From: DATKZB01 sp035528235
GTDB lineage: Bacteria; Planctomycetota; Phycisphaerae; FEN-1346
Assembly: GCA_035528235.1 (NCBI GenBank)
Contig: DATKZB010000085.1
Location: 1-17,410, forward strand
Direction of reading: 5' to 3'
DNA length: 17,410 bases
A program made the position numbers and the translations under genes. The notes under the pieces are model-generated. The model was not told the DNA's origin. It did not search any database and saw nothing but the letters and a program-made list of their open reading frames with translations. Position 1 is the first letter of the stretch, and every line of letters starts with the position of its first letter. Positions 1 through 7,057 of the stretch are shown here, piece after piece.

Positions 1-29
1 AGCGGCCGGGCCTAAAGCGCCACTTGTCG

Positions 30-100
30 CGCGGCGGCCTTCCCAGGCCGCCGCGATGGGCGCTGACGCTTGTTCCTGGCGGCCTAGGAAGGCCGCCAGG
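30..100. repeat. Paired inverted hairpins, REP/BIME-like unit, copy 1
   Basis: Two perfect palindromes lie side by side. The first (30-55) has 11-bp arms CGCGGCGGCCT / AGGCCGCCGCG around loop TCCC. The second (75-100) has 11-bp arms CCTGGCGGCCT / AGGCCGCCAGG around loop AGGA. The second is roughly the reverse complement of the first, and a 19-nt spacer separates them. The same arrangement recurs at 3712-3783 with a different spacer, which marks it as a dispersed repeat. It sits immediately upstream of the lipoprotein gene, so it may lie in its 5' leader or end an upstream transcript. The description as a BIME-like element is inference. Confidence 0.75.
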
Positions 101-115
101 CGTAAGGAAATGGCG

Positions 116-670
116 ATGCAGAATAAGATGCCGATGAAACACGGCCCAACCATGCTGTTCGCCGGCCTGCTGGTCGCGGCCCTCGGCGGATGCAACCGCG
201 ACCTGCCGGCCAACGTGGCGGCGCTCGGGTACGTCAACCGCGAGTGCCGGTTCGCGATGAACGTGCCGGAGGGATGGACGGTCCGCGAGTCGCGCAGCAC
301 GATCGTCGCCGTGGCAACGGCCCCGGCCGCGACCGGCGAGGGCACGGCCAACGTGACGGTCGTCGTGGACCCGGCGCCGGGCCTGGCGTCGCTCGACGAA
401 CTCGTCCGGACGAACCGCGGGCAGACGGCGGCGATGCGCGGCTTCCGCCTCATCGCCGAAGAGCCGCGCACACTGGCCGACGGCCGGCAGGCCCAGGCCG
501 TCACGTTCGAGCAGGCGGCCATCGGCCAAGTGGTCCGGCAGAGGCAACTGTACGTCCTGGCCGCCGACCGGGCGTACACGGTAACGGCCACCGCCTCGCC
601 GCCCGAGGCGTTTGCCGGACGCGAGGCCGATTTCGAGACCGTCTTGCGCTCGTTCCGGGCGGGATGGTGA
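116..670 (+). CDS. Lipoprotein with PsbP/DcrB-like domain
   Basis: Predicted 184-residue lipoprotein. A short basic N-terminus is followed by a hydrophobic stretch ending in the lipobox L23-G-G-C26, so it should be lipidated at Cys26 and membrane-anchored outside the cytoplasm. The remainder (about residues 34-184) has the look of a PsbP/DcrB (DUF1795-type) fold: it starts with a FAMNVPEGW-like strand and turn and ends with a DFETVLRSF helix. No catalytic residues are visible and the exact role is unknown. ATG 116 is preferred because AAGGAA (104-109) lies 6 nt upstream; in-frame ATGs at 110, 128 and 134 are alternatives, and the ATG at 56 would put a hairpin inside the coding region. glyA starts 52 nt downstream. 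Domain call moderate, lipoprotein call strong. Confidence 0.8.
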   Translation: MQNKMPMKHGPTMLFAGLLVAALGGCNRDLPANVAALGYVNRECRFAMNVPEGWTVRESRSTIVAVATAPAATGEGTANVTVVVDPAPGLASLDELVRTNRGQTAAMRGFRLIAEEPRTLADGRQAQAVTFEQAAIGQVVRQRQLYVLAADRAYTVTATASPPEAFAGREADFETVLRSFRAGW

Positions 671-722
671 CGACAATAGCCTGGAACGCAGAGGACACGG
701 ACTTGCAGCCGACGAGGAACGG

Positions 723-1964
723 ATGAACTTCGACACGCTGAAGAAAGACGACCCCGAACTGGCCCAACTGCTCGCCGACGAACACGAGCGCCAGAACCTG
801 ACGCTCGACCTCATCGCCAGCGAGAACCTCTGCCCCAAGAGCGTCCGCGAGGCCGTCGGCAGCATCCTCACCGACAAGTACGCCGAGGGGTACCCGGGCC
901 ACCGCTGGTACGGCGGATGCAGCGTCGCCGACGCCGTCGAGCAACTGGCCATCGACCGCGGCAAGAAACTCTTCGGTTGCGAGCACATCAACGTCCAGCC
1001 CCACAGCGGCAGCCAGGCCAACATGGCCGTCTACTTCGCCATGCTCGAACCCGGCGCCACGATCCTCTCGATGGACCTGACCCACGGCGGGCACCTGACG
1101 CACGGCAAGAAGGCCAACTTCAGCGGCCAGATGTACACGATCGCCCATTACGGCGTGAGCCCCGAGACCGAGCAGATCGATTACGACGCCCTGGCCCGGC
1201 AGGCCCGCCAGGTGCGGCCCGCGCTGATCATCGGCGGCGCCAGTTCGTACCCGCGGACGATCGACGCGGCGCGCCTGGCCGAGATCGCCCACGACGTCGG
1301 CGCCCGGCTCATGGTCGACATGGCCCACTTCGCCGGCCTGGTGGCCGGTGGCGTGCATCCCGACCCGGTGCCCGTGTCGGACTTCGTGACGGCGACCACG
1401 CACAAGACGCTCCGTGGCCCTCGCGGCGGGTTCGTCATTTGCCGCAAGAAGTACGCCCGGGCCATCGACCACACGGTGTTCCCGGGCATCCAGGGCGGGC
1501 CGCTCATGCACATCATCGCCGGAAAGGCCGCCGCCTTCGCCCTGGCCATGACCGACTCGTTCCGGGCCTACCAGGTCCGCGTGGTGGCCAACGCCCGGGC
1601 CATGGCCGACGAGATGGCGTCGCTGGGGCACCGCATCGTCTCGGGCGGCACCGACACGCACCTGTTCCTGGTAGACCTGACGCCCGGCGGCCTCACGGGC
1701 GGGCAGGCGCAGGAATGGCTGGGGGCCGCGGGCATCGTCCTCAACAAGAACGTCATCCCGTTCGACACGCAGCCGCCGACCGACCCGTCGGGCATCCGCA
1801 TCGGCACGCCCTCGATCACCACGCGCGGCGCGGGCGAGGACGAGGTCCGACAGGTGGCTCGCTGGATCGACGCCTGCCTGCGGGCCGACGACCCCGCGGC
1901 GGCGGCCGCGAGCCTGCGGCCGGCGGTCCTGGAGTTCTGCCGGTCGCACCCGATACCCGACTGA
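723..1964 (+). CDS. glyA: Serine hydroxymethyltransferase
   Basis: Predicted 413-residue, PLP-dependent cytoplasmic enzyme. It interconverts serine plus tetrahydrofolate with glycine plus 5,10-methylenetetrahydrofolate, supplying one-carbon units for purine and thymidylate synthesis. Diagnostic segments are all present: LIASENLCPKSVREA near the N-terminus, YPGHRWYGGC, the HSGSQAN phosphate-binding region, VDMAHFAGLVAGG, and TTHKTLRGPRGG with the PLP-binding lysine at K228 (E. coli K229). The length matches bacterial GlyA. The reading frame is open from 612, but family alignment and GAGGAA at 714-719 support ATG 723. hpt follows after 37 nt on the same strand, so the two are probably co-transcribed, joining one-carbon supply to purine salvage. 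Confidence 0.97.
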   Translation: MNFDTLKKDDPELAQLLADEHERQNLTLDLIASENLCPKSVREAVGSILTDKYAEGYPGHRWYGGCSVADAVEQLAIDRGKKLFGCEHINVQPHSGSQANMAVYFAMLEPGATILSMDLTHGGHLTHGKKANFSGQMYTIAHYGVSPETEQIDYDALARQARQVRPALIIGGASSYPRTIDAARLAEIAHDVGARLMVDMAHFAGLVAGGVHPDPVPVSDFVTATTHKTLRGPRGGFVICRKKYARAIDHTVFPGIQGGPLMHIIAGKAAAFALAMTDSFRAYQVRVVANARAMADEMASLGHRIVSGGTDTHLFLVDLTPGGLTGGQAQEWLGAAGIVLNKNVIPFDTQPPTDPSGIRIGTPSITTRGAGEDEVRQVARWIDACLRADDPAAAAASLRPAVLEFCRSHPIPD

Positions 1965-2001
1965 CGCGACGGCAGCGGTCGCGACCGAAAGGGCGCCGTC
2001 C

Positions 2002-2547
2002 ATGCCCCCCGAAATCGGCGACATCCTGATTACGGCCGAGGCCATCGCCCAGCGGGTCCGCAACCTGGGCGGCGAACTCGCGCGCGTCTACGCCGACCGA
2101 CAGCCGGTCCTGGTGGCCATCATGAAGGGGTGCGTGCCGTTCCTGGCCGACCTCATGCGCGCGTGGCCCGGCCCCATGCACCTGGAGTTCGTGACGGCCG
2201 AATCGTATCACGGCACCCGCCCGGGCCAGGTGCGCCTGGCGTTGCCGACCGACTTCGCCTACCGCGTGGCCGGCCGCCACGTCCTGGTCATCGACGACAT
2301 CTACGACACGGGCGCCACGCTCCGCACGGTGTGCGACGCGCTCCAGGCCCTGGAGCCGGCGGACCTGCGGACGCTGGTCCTCTTGCGGAAACGCGTGGCG
2401 TCGCCCCCGGCGCCGGTCGCCGGCACCCGGCCGGGGCCCGACTGGGTCGGCTTCGAGATCGAGGACCGTTTCGTCATCGGCTACGGCCTGGACTACAACG
2501 GTCTGTACCGCAACCTGCCCTACCTGGCGGCCCTGCGCCAGGCCTGA
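2002..2547 (+). CDS. hpt: Hypoxanthine phosphoribosyltransferase
   Basis: Predicted 181-residue purine-salvage enzyme transferring phosphoribose from PRPP to hypoxanthine or guanine. The PRPP-binding motif is VLVIDDIYDTGATL (residues 94-107); the first acidic residue is Asp where Glu is commoner. The MKG segment (41-43) fits the cis-peptide loop that contacts pyrophosphate, and SYHG (68-71) is the mobile loop. The C-terminal VGFEIEDRFVIGYGLDYN and YRNLPY segments are hallmarks of bacterial HPRT. GAAAGGG (1987-1993) lies about 8 nt before ATG 2002. It is the third gene in the rightward lipoprotein-glyA-hpt run. Hypoxanthine versus guanine preference cannot be read from the sequence. Confidence 0.95.
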   Translation: MPPEIGDILITAEAIAQRVRNLGGELARVYADRQPVLVAIMKGCVPFLADLMRAWPGPMHLEFVTAESYHGTRPGQVRLALPTDFAYRVAGRHVLVIDDIYDTGATLRTVCDALQALEPADLRTLVLLRKRVASPPAPVAGTRPGPDWVGFEIEDRFVIGYGLDYNGLYRNLPYLAALRQA

Positions 2548-2560
2548 GAATTCCCGTCAA

Positions 2561-2603
2561 GTGCCCCCTGCCGGAAGCCGATAACACGTACTACAGGGGA
2601 CAC
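2561..2603. promoter_or_regulatory. Imperfect inverted repeat in the hpt-kinase gap
   Basis: GTGCCCCCTG (2561-2570) pairs with CAGGGGACAC (2594-2603), giving 9 of 10 matches across a 23-nt centre. It lies between the hpt stop and the TTG start of the histidine kinase gene, with no T-run after it. It could be a weak terminator, an operator for the kinase gene, or a decayed repeat. The function is not established. Confidence 0.3.
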
Positions 2604-2617
2604 AGCGGGAGCACGTC

Positions 2618-3598
2618 TTGGCAGGAAAAGGCGGCGTGCGCGCCACCGAAACCAGCATCGACACCCTGCAGCGCGAACCGGAGCAGGCGCGCCAACAGAC
2701 GGTCGGTCCGGAACCGGCGCTGAACGATCCGGCCGACGAGATCCGCTCGCTCAAGGCCGAACTGGACCGCTCACGCCGCTACGCCCAGCACGCCGACAAG
2801 TCGGTCGAGGCCGCCAACGCCGACATCAAGACCCTTAAGGCCGAACTCACCCAGGTCCGCCGGCACACCGTCCGCATGGAGCAGGCCCTGGTCGAGGCCC
2901 AGCGCCTGGCCACCATCGGCCAACTCGCCTCCCAGATGGCCCACGAGTTCAAGAACGTCCTCATGATCATCATGGGCCGCGCGGGCTATGCCCTCAGCGA
3001 GAACGACGCCGAACTCACCGAGAAGGCCCTCCAGACGTCGGTCGACTGCGGCCAACGCGGCGCCGACGTCGTCAAGGGCCTGCTCGATTACGCCAACGGA
3101 CGCCAGAGGCAGAGCCGCGTCATCCGAGCCGACGAACTCATGGACCGCGCCGTCGACCTCGTGGCGTGGGCCCTGCCCAAGAGCCACGTCCAACTCGTCC
3201 GCGAGTACGAAAGCGACGCCTGCATCCGCGTAGTTCCCGTGCGCATCGAGCAGGTGCTCCTGAACCTCATCCTGAACGCCCGCAACGCCATGAAACCTCG
3301 CGGCGGCCGTCTGACCGCCATCGTCCGCCAAGCCGGCACCGAGGGCTACGTCACCCTCTGCCTCAAGGACACCGGCTGCGGCATCCCGAACGAACACCTC
3401 GAACGTATCTTCGACCCGTTCTTCACCACGCGGCCACGATCGGAAGACGACAGCGGGTCGGAGTGGGGCACGGGCCTCGGCCTGCCGGTGGCCCGCGACC
3501 TGGTGCGCCAGGCCGGTGGCGAGATCCACGTCGAATCGGTGCCCAACGAGGGATCGACCTTCACGGTCCTGCTGCCCGTGATTAACGAGACACCCTAA
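2618..3598 (+). CDS. Soluble orphan sensor histidine kinase (NtrB-like core)
   Basis: Predicted 326-residue cytoplasmic histidine kinase with no membrane segment and no recognisable PAS or GAF domain. Residues 1-95 are charged and largely coiled-coil-like (about 40-95). The dimerisation/phosphoacceptor domain carries the H-box around H109 (AHEFKN). The ATPase domain shows the N-box (QVLLNLILNARNAM, 212-225), G1 box DTGCGIP (251-257), F box FDPFFTT (265-271) and G2 box GTGLGLPVA (284-292). No response regulator is adjacent, so the partner is encoded elsewhere. The start is TTG at 2618 with GGGAG (2607-2611) 6 nt upstream; a stop at 2582 and no in-frame ATG or GTG between force this choice or GTG 2636. 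The input signal is unknown. Confidence 0.9.
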   Translation: MAGKGGVRATETSIDTLQREPEQARQQTVGPEPALNDPADEIRSLKAELDRSRRYAQHADKSVEAANADIKTLKAELTQVRRHTVRMEQALVEAQRLATIGQLASQMAHEFKNVLMIIMGRAGYALSENDAELTEKALQTSVDCGQRGADVVKGLLDYANGRQRQSRVIRADELMDRAVDLVAWALPKSHVQLVREYESDACIRVVPVRIEQVLLNLILNARNAMKPRGGRLTAIVRQAGTEGYVTLCLKDTGCGIPNEHLERIFDPFFTTRPRSEDDSGSEWGTGLGLPVARDLVRQAGGEIHVESVPNEGSTFTVLLPVINETP

Positions 3599-3622
3599 AC
3601 ACCGCCCCGGTGGGAGTCGTTT

Positions 3623-3654
3623 GGCGGAGCACGTTCGCATGGCCGTGCTCCGCC
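3623..3654 (+). terminator. Terminator-like hairpin after the histidine kinase
   Basis: GGCGGAGCACG (3623-3633) and CGTGCTCCGCC (3644-3654) form a perfect 11-bp stem with a 10-nt loop, 24 nt after the kinase stop codon. There is no clear T-run after it (TTCGTG follows), so efficient intrinsic termination is uncertain. A dispersed repeat is an alternative. Confidence 0.5.
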
Positions 3655-3711
3655 TTCGTGCGCCCTGCCGGCCACGCCCCCGGCCAACACGCTGCCCCCC
3701 CCGGAGTGCCG

Positions 3712-3783
3712 CGCGGCGGCCTTCCCAGGCCGCCGCGAAAGTGGCCGAAAACGGCATCGTGGTGGCCTGGGAAGGCCACCACG
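3712..3783. repeat. Paired inverted hairpins, REP/BIME-like unit, copy 2
   Basis: The first palindrome (3712-3737) is identical in arms and loop to the one at 30-55: CGCGGCGGCCT, TCCC, AGGCCGCCGCG. The second (3758-3783) has arms CGTGGTGGCCT / AGGCCACCACG and loop GGGA. Its stem differs from copy 1 but stays fully paired, and GGGA is the exact complement of TCCC. The 20-nt spacer is unrelated to that of copy 1. The unit lies between the kinase terminator candidate and the sigma-factor operon. Confidence 0.8.
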
Positions 3784-3788
3784 CGAGA

Positions 3789-3798
3789 GTTCCGGAAC
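3789..3798. promoter_or_regulatory. GTTCCGGAAC palindrome upstream of the sigma operon
   Basis: A perfect 10-bp palindrome, followed by another GTTCC at 3801-3805, lies about 95 nt before the sigma-factor start. GGAAC resembles the -35 core of many ECF-dependent promoters, which would fit autoregulation. However, I see no convincing ECF -10 at the usual 16-17 nt distance, so this is only a weak candidate. Confidence 0.22.
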
Positions 3799-3893
3799 CC
3801 GTTCCAGGCGTCCCCCCGCCGGTATTCTGAAACCGTCCCCCGCCCCTGCGCATTAGAATGGGTGACGTATCCCGGCGAACCAAAGGGCCTGAC

Positions 3894-4484
3894 ATGGCGG
3901 AAGCCGTCGCGTGGGACATCGTGAGACTGGCCGCCCAGGGCAACGCCGCCGCACGGCGAGACCTGGTCGGGGCCACCCTCGACGATCTCTGGTCCCTGGC
4001 CATGCGGCTGACCCGCCGGCCCAACGAGGCCGACGACGTGGTCCAGGAAACCTACGCACGCGTCTTCGCCACCCTCGACCGGCTCGAGCCGACGGGACGC
4101 TTCGAGGGGTACCTGGCGCGCATCGCGACAAACCTCGTCCTGGAACGCTGGCGCCGCGCGCGGCCCACGGCACCCGTCACCGAGGCGCTCTCGGCCGAGG
4201 CCCTGGAGCCGTGGCAGACCGTGGCCGACGCCGAAGACGACCGGCGCCGCCTGGCGGCCATCTGGGCCGCCGTCGGCCAACTCGAACCGCAACCCCGGGC
4301 CGCCGTCCTCCTGTTCTACGCCCAGGGCGAATCGTGCGACGGCATCGGACGCATCCTCGACGTGCCCGTCGGAACCGTCAAGACGTGGCTCCATCGGAGC
4401 CGAGACCAGGTGCGGCAGCGGGCCGGAGCGATGCTCCAGGACGACCACGCCCCCAGCCACGCCCAGACCGGAGAGTCACCATGA
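3894..4484 (+). CDS. ECF-family RNA polymerase sigma factor
   Basis: Predicted 196-residue sigma-70 family factor of the extracytoplasmic-function type, with only regions 2 and 4. Region 2 (about 20-90) contains ADDVVQETYARVF and the GYLARIATNLVLERWRR helix that contacts the -10 element. Region 4 (about 125-178) contains LEPQPRAAVLLFYAQG and the helix-turn-helix IGRILDVPVGTVKTWLHRSR for -35 recognition. An upstream in-frame ATG at 3858 has no ribosome-binding site; ATG 3894 has AAAGGG (3882-3887) at 6 nt, so it is preferred. The stop codon overlaps the next start in an ATGA, implying translational coupling to the putative membrane regulator. The target regulon is not deducible. Confidence 0.92.
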   Translation: MAEAVAWDIVRLAAQGNAAARRDLVGATLDDLWSLAMRLTRRPNEADDVVQETYARVFATLDRLEPTGRFEGYLARIATNLVLERWRRARPTAPVTEALSAEALEPWQTVADAEDDRRRLAAIWAAVGQLEPQPRAAVLLFYAQGESCDGIGRILDVPVGTVKTWLHRSRDQVRQRAGAMLQDDHAPSHAQTGESP

Positions 4485-4975
4485 ACCACGAGCCTGAAGC
4501 GACGGACCTGGACCTCGGCGATCCGGTCCTGGAACGTCTCGGCCGAGGCGCCGACCTGACGCCCGCGCGCCGGACGGCGCTGCTGGAGCGCCTCGCCCCG
4601 GCCGCGGCCCGGGCCCCGCGCCGCCGGCGCTGGGTCATCCCCGTGTCGCTGGTCACGGCCGCGGCCGCTGTCGTGGTAGCGGCCCTGCTCCTATGGCCGG
4701 CCCGCCGCTACGACCCGATACCGCCGACCGCCATCTTTGCCGACCTGCTCGGGCCGGTGGCCGAGATGGAGACGCCGTCCGCCCCCGCCGCGCCCGTCCA
4801 GGACGAGTCCTCGCCCCTGAACGACATGCTGGCCTCACTCTGGTCGGACCTGGAAGGCCCCCTGGCCATCGCCATGGACGCCCTCGAAGCGCCGAAAAGC
4901 CTGGTACCGGCCAAGTCGGCCGTGCCCGAGACACCCGCCCATCCGTCCGAACCGCGTAAAGGAGAATCGGAATGA
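4481..4975 (+). CDS. Single-pass membrane protein, possible anti-sigma factor
   Basis: Predicted 164-residue protein: cytoplasmic N-terminus (1-50) rich in charged residues, basic RRRR (47-50), one transmembrane helix (about 51-73), then an extracytoplasmic Pro/Ala/Glu-rich tail with no recognised fold. The topology and its place directly after an ECF sigma gene suggest an anti-sigma factor or membrane tether. The zinc-binding anti-sigma motif (HxxxCxxC) is absent and the N-terminal domain is short, so this is inference from context. GGAGAG (4470-4475) lies 5 nt before ATG 4481. It overlaps the sigma gene by ATGA at 4481-4484 and the next gene by ATGA at 4972-4975. Confidence 0.82.
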   Translation: MNHEPEATDLDLGDPVLERLGRGADLTPARRTALLERLAPAAARAPRRRRWVIPVSLVTAAAAVVVAALLLWPARRYDPIPPTAIFADLLGPVAEMETPSAPAAPVQDESSPLNDMLASLWSDLEGPLAIAMDALEAPKSLVPAKSAVPETPAHPSEPRKGESE

Positions 4976-6582
4976 GAACGCTTAGAGTCCTCGTGTCGGT
5001 CACCGTCCTGGCCGTGCTGGCGGGCGCGTGCGCGGCCCAGACCGTGGAGATGGCCAACCTCGTCCCGTCGAATGCCAAGGCGCTCATCGAGGCAGCCGAT
5101 GCGGCGGGCCTGCGGCAGTTGCTCCTGGAGTCGCGGTTCTGGGCCGCCCTCGAAGAGACCCAGGCCGTCCAGCAGTGGCGCGCCGGCGAGAGGTACGCCG
5201 AGGCGCAGAAACGCGTCGAAACGCTCCTCGGGAACCTCGAGATGACCCGCGACGAGGCCCTCAAGACCTACCTCGGCGGACGGACGGCCCTCGTCCTGCT
5301 CCCCTCGGATGAGAAGAAACCGCAGGGCGTCCTCCTGACCCAGGCCACCAACCGCATGGCCCAGAAACTCATCGACTCCGTCGGCGGCCGGCAGGTATCG
5401 CGCCACCGCGACGTCGCCATCTGGGAGGTCGTCAAGGACAACCGCGTCGACCGCATGGCCCTGGCCGGCAACGTCCTTCTCATCTCCGGCTCCAAGGGCG
5501 ATGAACTCGAACAGGTGATCGACGTCCTGGTGGGCGGCAACGCGTCGCTGGGCGGCGAGGGCCACTTCCACGCGGCCGTCGACGGTCTGCCCGCCGGTTG
5601 GGGGGCACGCGCTTACGCCGCCGAGGCCGGACGCCGGAAGAGCCCCGGCGCCGTCGCCATGTATCCGCAGGGCACCAGCCGCATCCATTTCGAGTGGCAG
5701 ATCGTCAGCGGCCCCGGCGACATCAGCCTGACCCAGCCGACCGTCCTGACGGGCCCCAAGTCCCTGCCCGACACCGCCGTGGCCGCCGTGGCGACGGCGT
5801 TCTACCCCCAGGCCATCTGGAGCACCGTGAAGACCAAACTGGCCGATCGGGCCGACGGCCAGGACAAGATCAACAAGGCCGAGATGTTCGTCCGCGGATG
5901 GTTCCCGGGTCACACGATGGACTCGATCGTCGGGGCGTTCGGCCCCGAGGCCGCCGCGGCCCTCGTCAAGGGCGACGCCGACGGTGCCCCCGGCCTGGTG
6001 GCCATGGCCCGCCTGACCGCCTCCGGGCAACCGGTGGCCCGGGCCTTCAAGGACAGCCTGGCCGCCAAGGCCATGATCCTGGGCGCCCTCAGCCAGAACC
6101 AGCAGGACCCCACGAAACGGATCAGCCTGACCGTCCGCGAGGAGGCCTACGGTAACGCCTCGCTCCTCGTCATCGAGGCGCCGGAAGTACTCCAGAAGTT
6201 CCTGGGCGACTGGGCCGACGACATCGCCCTGACCGTGGCGGTGACCGACTCCTGGCTCATCGTCGGGACGACCCCGTCGGGGGTCAAGAAAACCATTGAC
6301 GCCGCTGCCGGCAAGGGCGCCAGCCTGGCGGCCGACCTGACGGCGGCCGGCGAGAAGGTGCCCACCGAGCCGGCCACCCGGTGGGGCGTCGTCCGGCCCG
6401 CCGCCGGGGCCGACATCGTCCTGGCCTGGGCCGAGAAACTCGTCGGCAAGGAACGCGTTGACCAGGCCAAGAAGGCCGTGAACCTGGCCGAACTCATGCG
6501 CCTCGTGAAGCGGGTGCTCTGGCAGCGGACCGATTCGCCGACCGCCATCCGCGGCACGGCCGACATCCAGGCCATCGACTGA
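4972..6582 (+). CDS. Secreted DUF3352-like protein of the sigma operon
   Basis: Predicted 536-residue exported protein. It begins with a signal peptide (MRTLRVLVSVTVLAVLAGACAA) with a likely signal peptidase I site at ACA-AQ near residue 22; the Cys at about 20 lacks a good lipobox. The mature part opens with MANLVPSNAKALIEAADAAGL, as in DUF3352-type proteins, where such a strand precedes a helix that samples a small residue. Long alternating strands and helices follow, with no transmembrane helix and no obvious active site. AAAGGAG sits 7 nt before ATG 4972, which overlaps the preceding stop. Being third in a sigma/membrane-protein operon, it may be a sensor or effector of envelope stress. 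The family call is moderate and the function unknown. Confidence 0.85.
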   Translation: MRTLRVLVSVTVLAVLAGACAAQTVEMANLVPSNAKALIEAADAAGLRQLLLESRFWAALEETQAVQQWRAGERYAEAQKRVETLLGNLEMTRDEALKTYLGGRTALVLLPSDEKKPQGVLLTQATNRMAQKLIDSVGGRQVSRHRDVAIWEVVKDNRVDRMALAGNVLLISGSKGDELEQVIDVLVGGNASLGGEGHFHAAVDGLPAGWGARAYAAEAGRRKSPGAVAMYPQGTSRIHFEWQIVSGPGDISLTQPTVLTGPKSLPDTAVAAVATAFYPQAIWSTVKTKLADRADGQDKINKAEMFVRGWFPGHTMDSIVGAFGPEAAAALVKGDADGAPGLVAMARLTASGQPVARAFKDSLAAKAMILGALSQNQQDPTKRISLTVREEAYGNASLLVIEAPEVLQKFLGDWADDIALTVAVTDSWLIVGTTPSGVKKTIDAAAGKGASLAADLTAAGEKVPTEPATRWGVVRPAAGADIVLAWAEKLVGKERVDQAKKAVNLAELMRLVKRVLWQRTDSPTAIRGTADIQAID

Positions 6583-6605
6583 GCGAGCGACCGAGGAAAA
6601 AACCA

Positions 6606-6634
6606 AGCGCGGCCCGCCCAAGGCGGGTCGCGCT
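6606..6634. terminator. Bidirectional intrinsic terminator between convergent genes
   Basis: A 13-bp stem (left arm 6606-6618, AGCGCGGCCCGCC; right arm 6622-6634, GGCGGGTCGCGCT) with one G-T pair and a 3-nt loop lies between the convergent ends at 6582 and 6662. Six A residues at about 6597-6602 precede it and GTCTTT follows it, so each strand carries a T-rich tract after the stem. Confidence 0.85.
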
Positions 6635-6661
6635 GTCTTTCCATAGGACCGCCGGCCGTTC

Positions 6662-6979
6662 TCAGATCCGGTCATCGAGCGGCGGCAAGTCGTCGGGGCC
6701 TTCCGGCTCATCCTCGTCGCCGGGGTTCTTCCAGGAGTCGGCGTCGTCCATGTCGTCCATCTCTTTGCTCATCCGGCGGTAGAGTTTCTCCTGGAGCGGG
6801 GCGATGCGCTTGTACTCGGCAATCGTCGCCATGTACGCCCGCGTCATGAGGTCGAGCCGCAAGAGTTGCCACTTCAGCAGGCACTCCGGCTCCCTGACGT
6901 TCATGAACGGATTGCACTTGAGCTGGACCTGGTTGCGAGCGTCCATCTCGCAGAACTCGCAGTCCTTGCACTGGATCAT
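6662..6979 (-). CDS. Small Cys-rich protein with acidic tail, unknown function
   Basis: Predicted 105-residue soluble protein. The N-terminus has the cysteine cluster C4-x2-C7-x2-C10 followed by C22 and C33 (ECLLKWQ), a likely zinc or iron-sulfur site. Residues 34-70 look helical with a KWQLLRLD-type segment and a PLQEKLYRRM segment. Residues 71-105 are strongly acidic (DDMDDADSW, then D/E/P-rich to the end). I recognise no named domain. Its style resembles small conserved hypotheticals I associate with planctomycetes, but that is recollection, not a search. ATG 6979 is chosen because GGGAG lies 7 nt upstream; an in-frame ATG at 7033 has no such site. It follows the MFS gene by 78 nt and may be co-transcribed with it. 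Confidence 0.85.
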   Translation of the reverse strand: MIQCKDCEFCEMDARNQVQLKCNPFMNVREPECLLKWQLLRLDLMTRAYMATIAEYKRIAPLQEKLYRRMSKEMDDMDDADSWKNPGDEDEPEGPDDLPPLDDRI

Positions 6980-7057
6980 CGGACGGCTCCCGCCTCTTTC
7001 CGTCGCTCCATTGTACCGCCGAGACCGCGCCAACCCCAGGAAAGAAAGGCCGACGCG

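Noticed and set aside
612..722. Upstream extension of glyA
   Set aside because: The extra 37 residues overlap the lipoprotein gene, have no family similarity, and ATG 723 has a ribosome-binding site.
501..2063. A 520-codon antisense open frame over glyA
   Set aside because: It is antisense to an unambiguous glyA, and its translation is compositionally biased without motifs.
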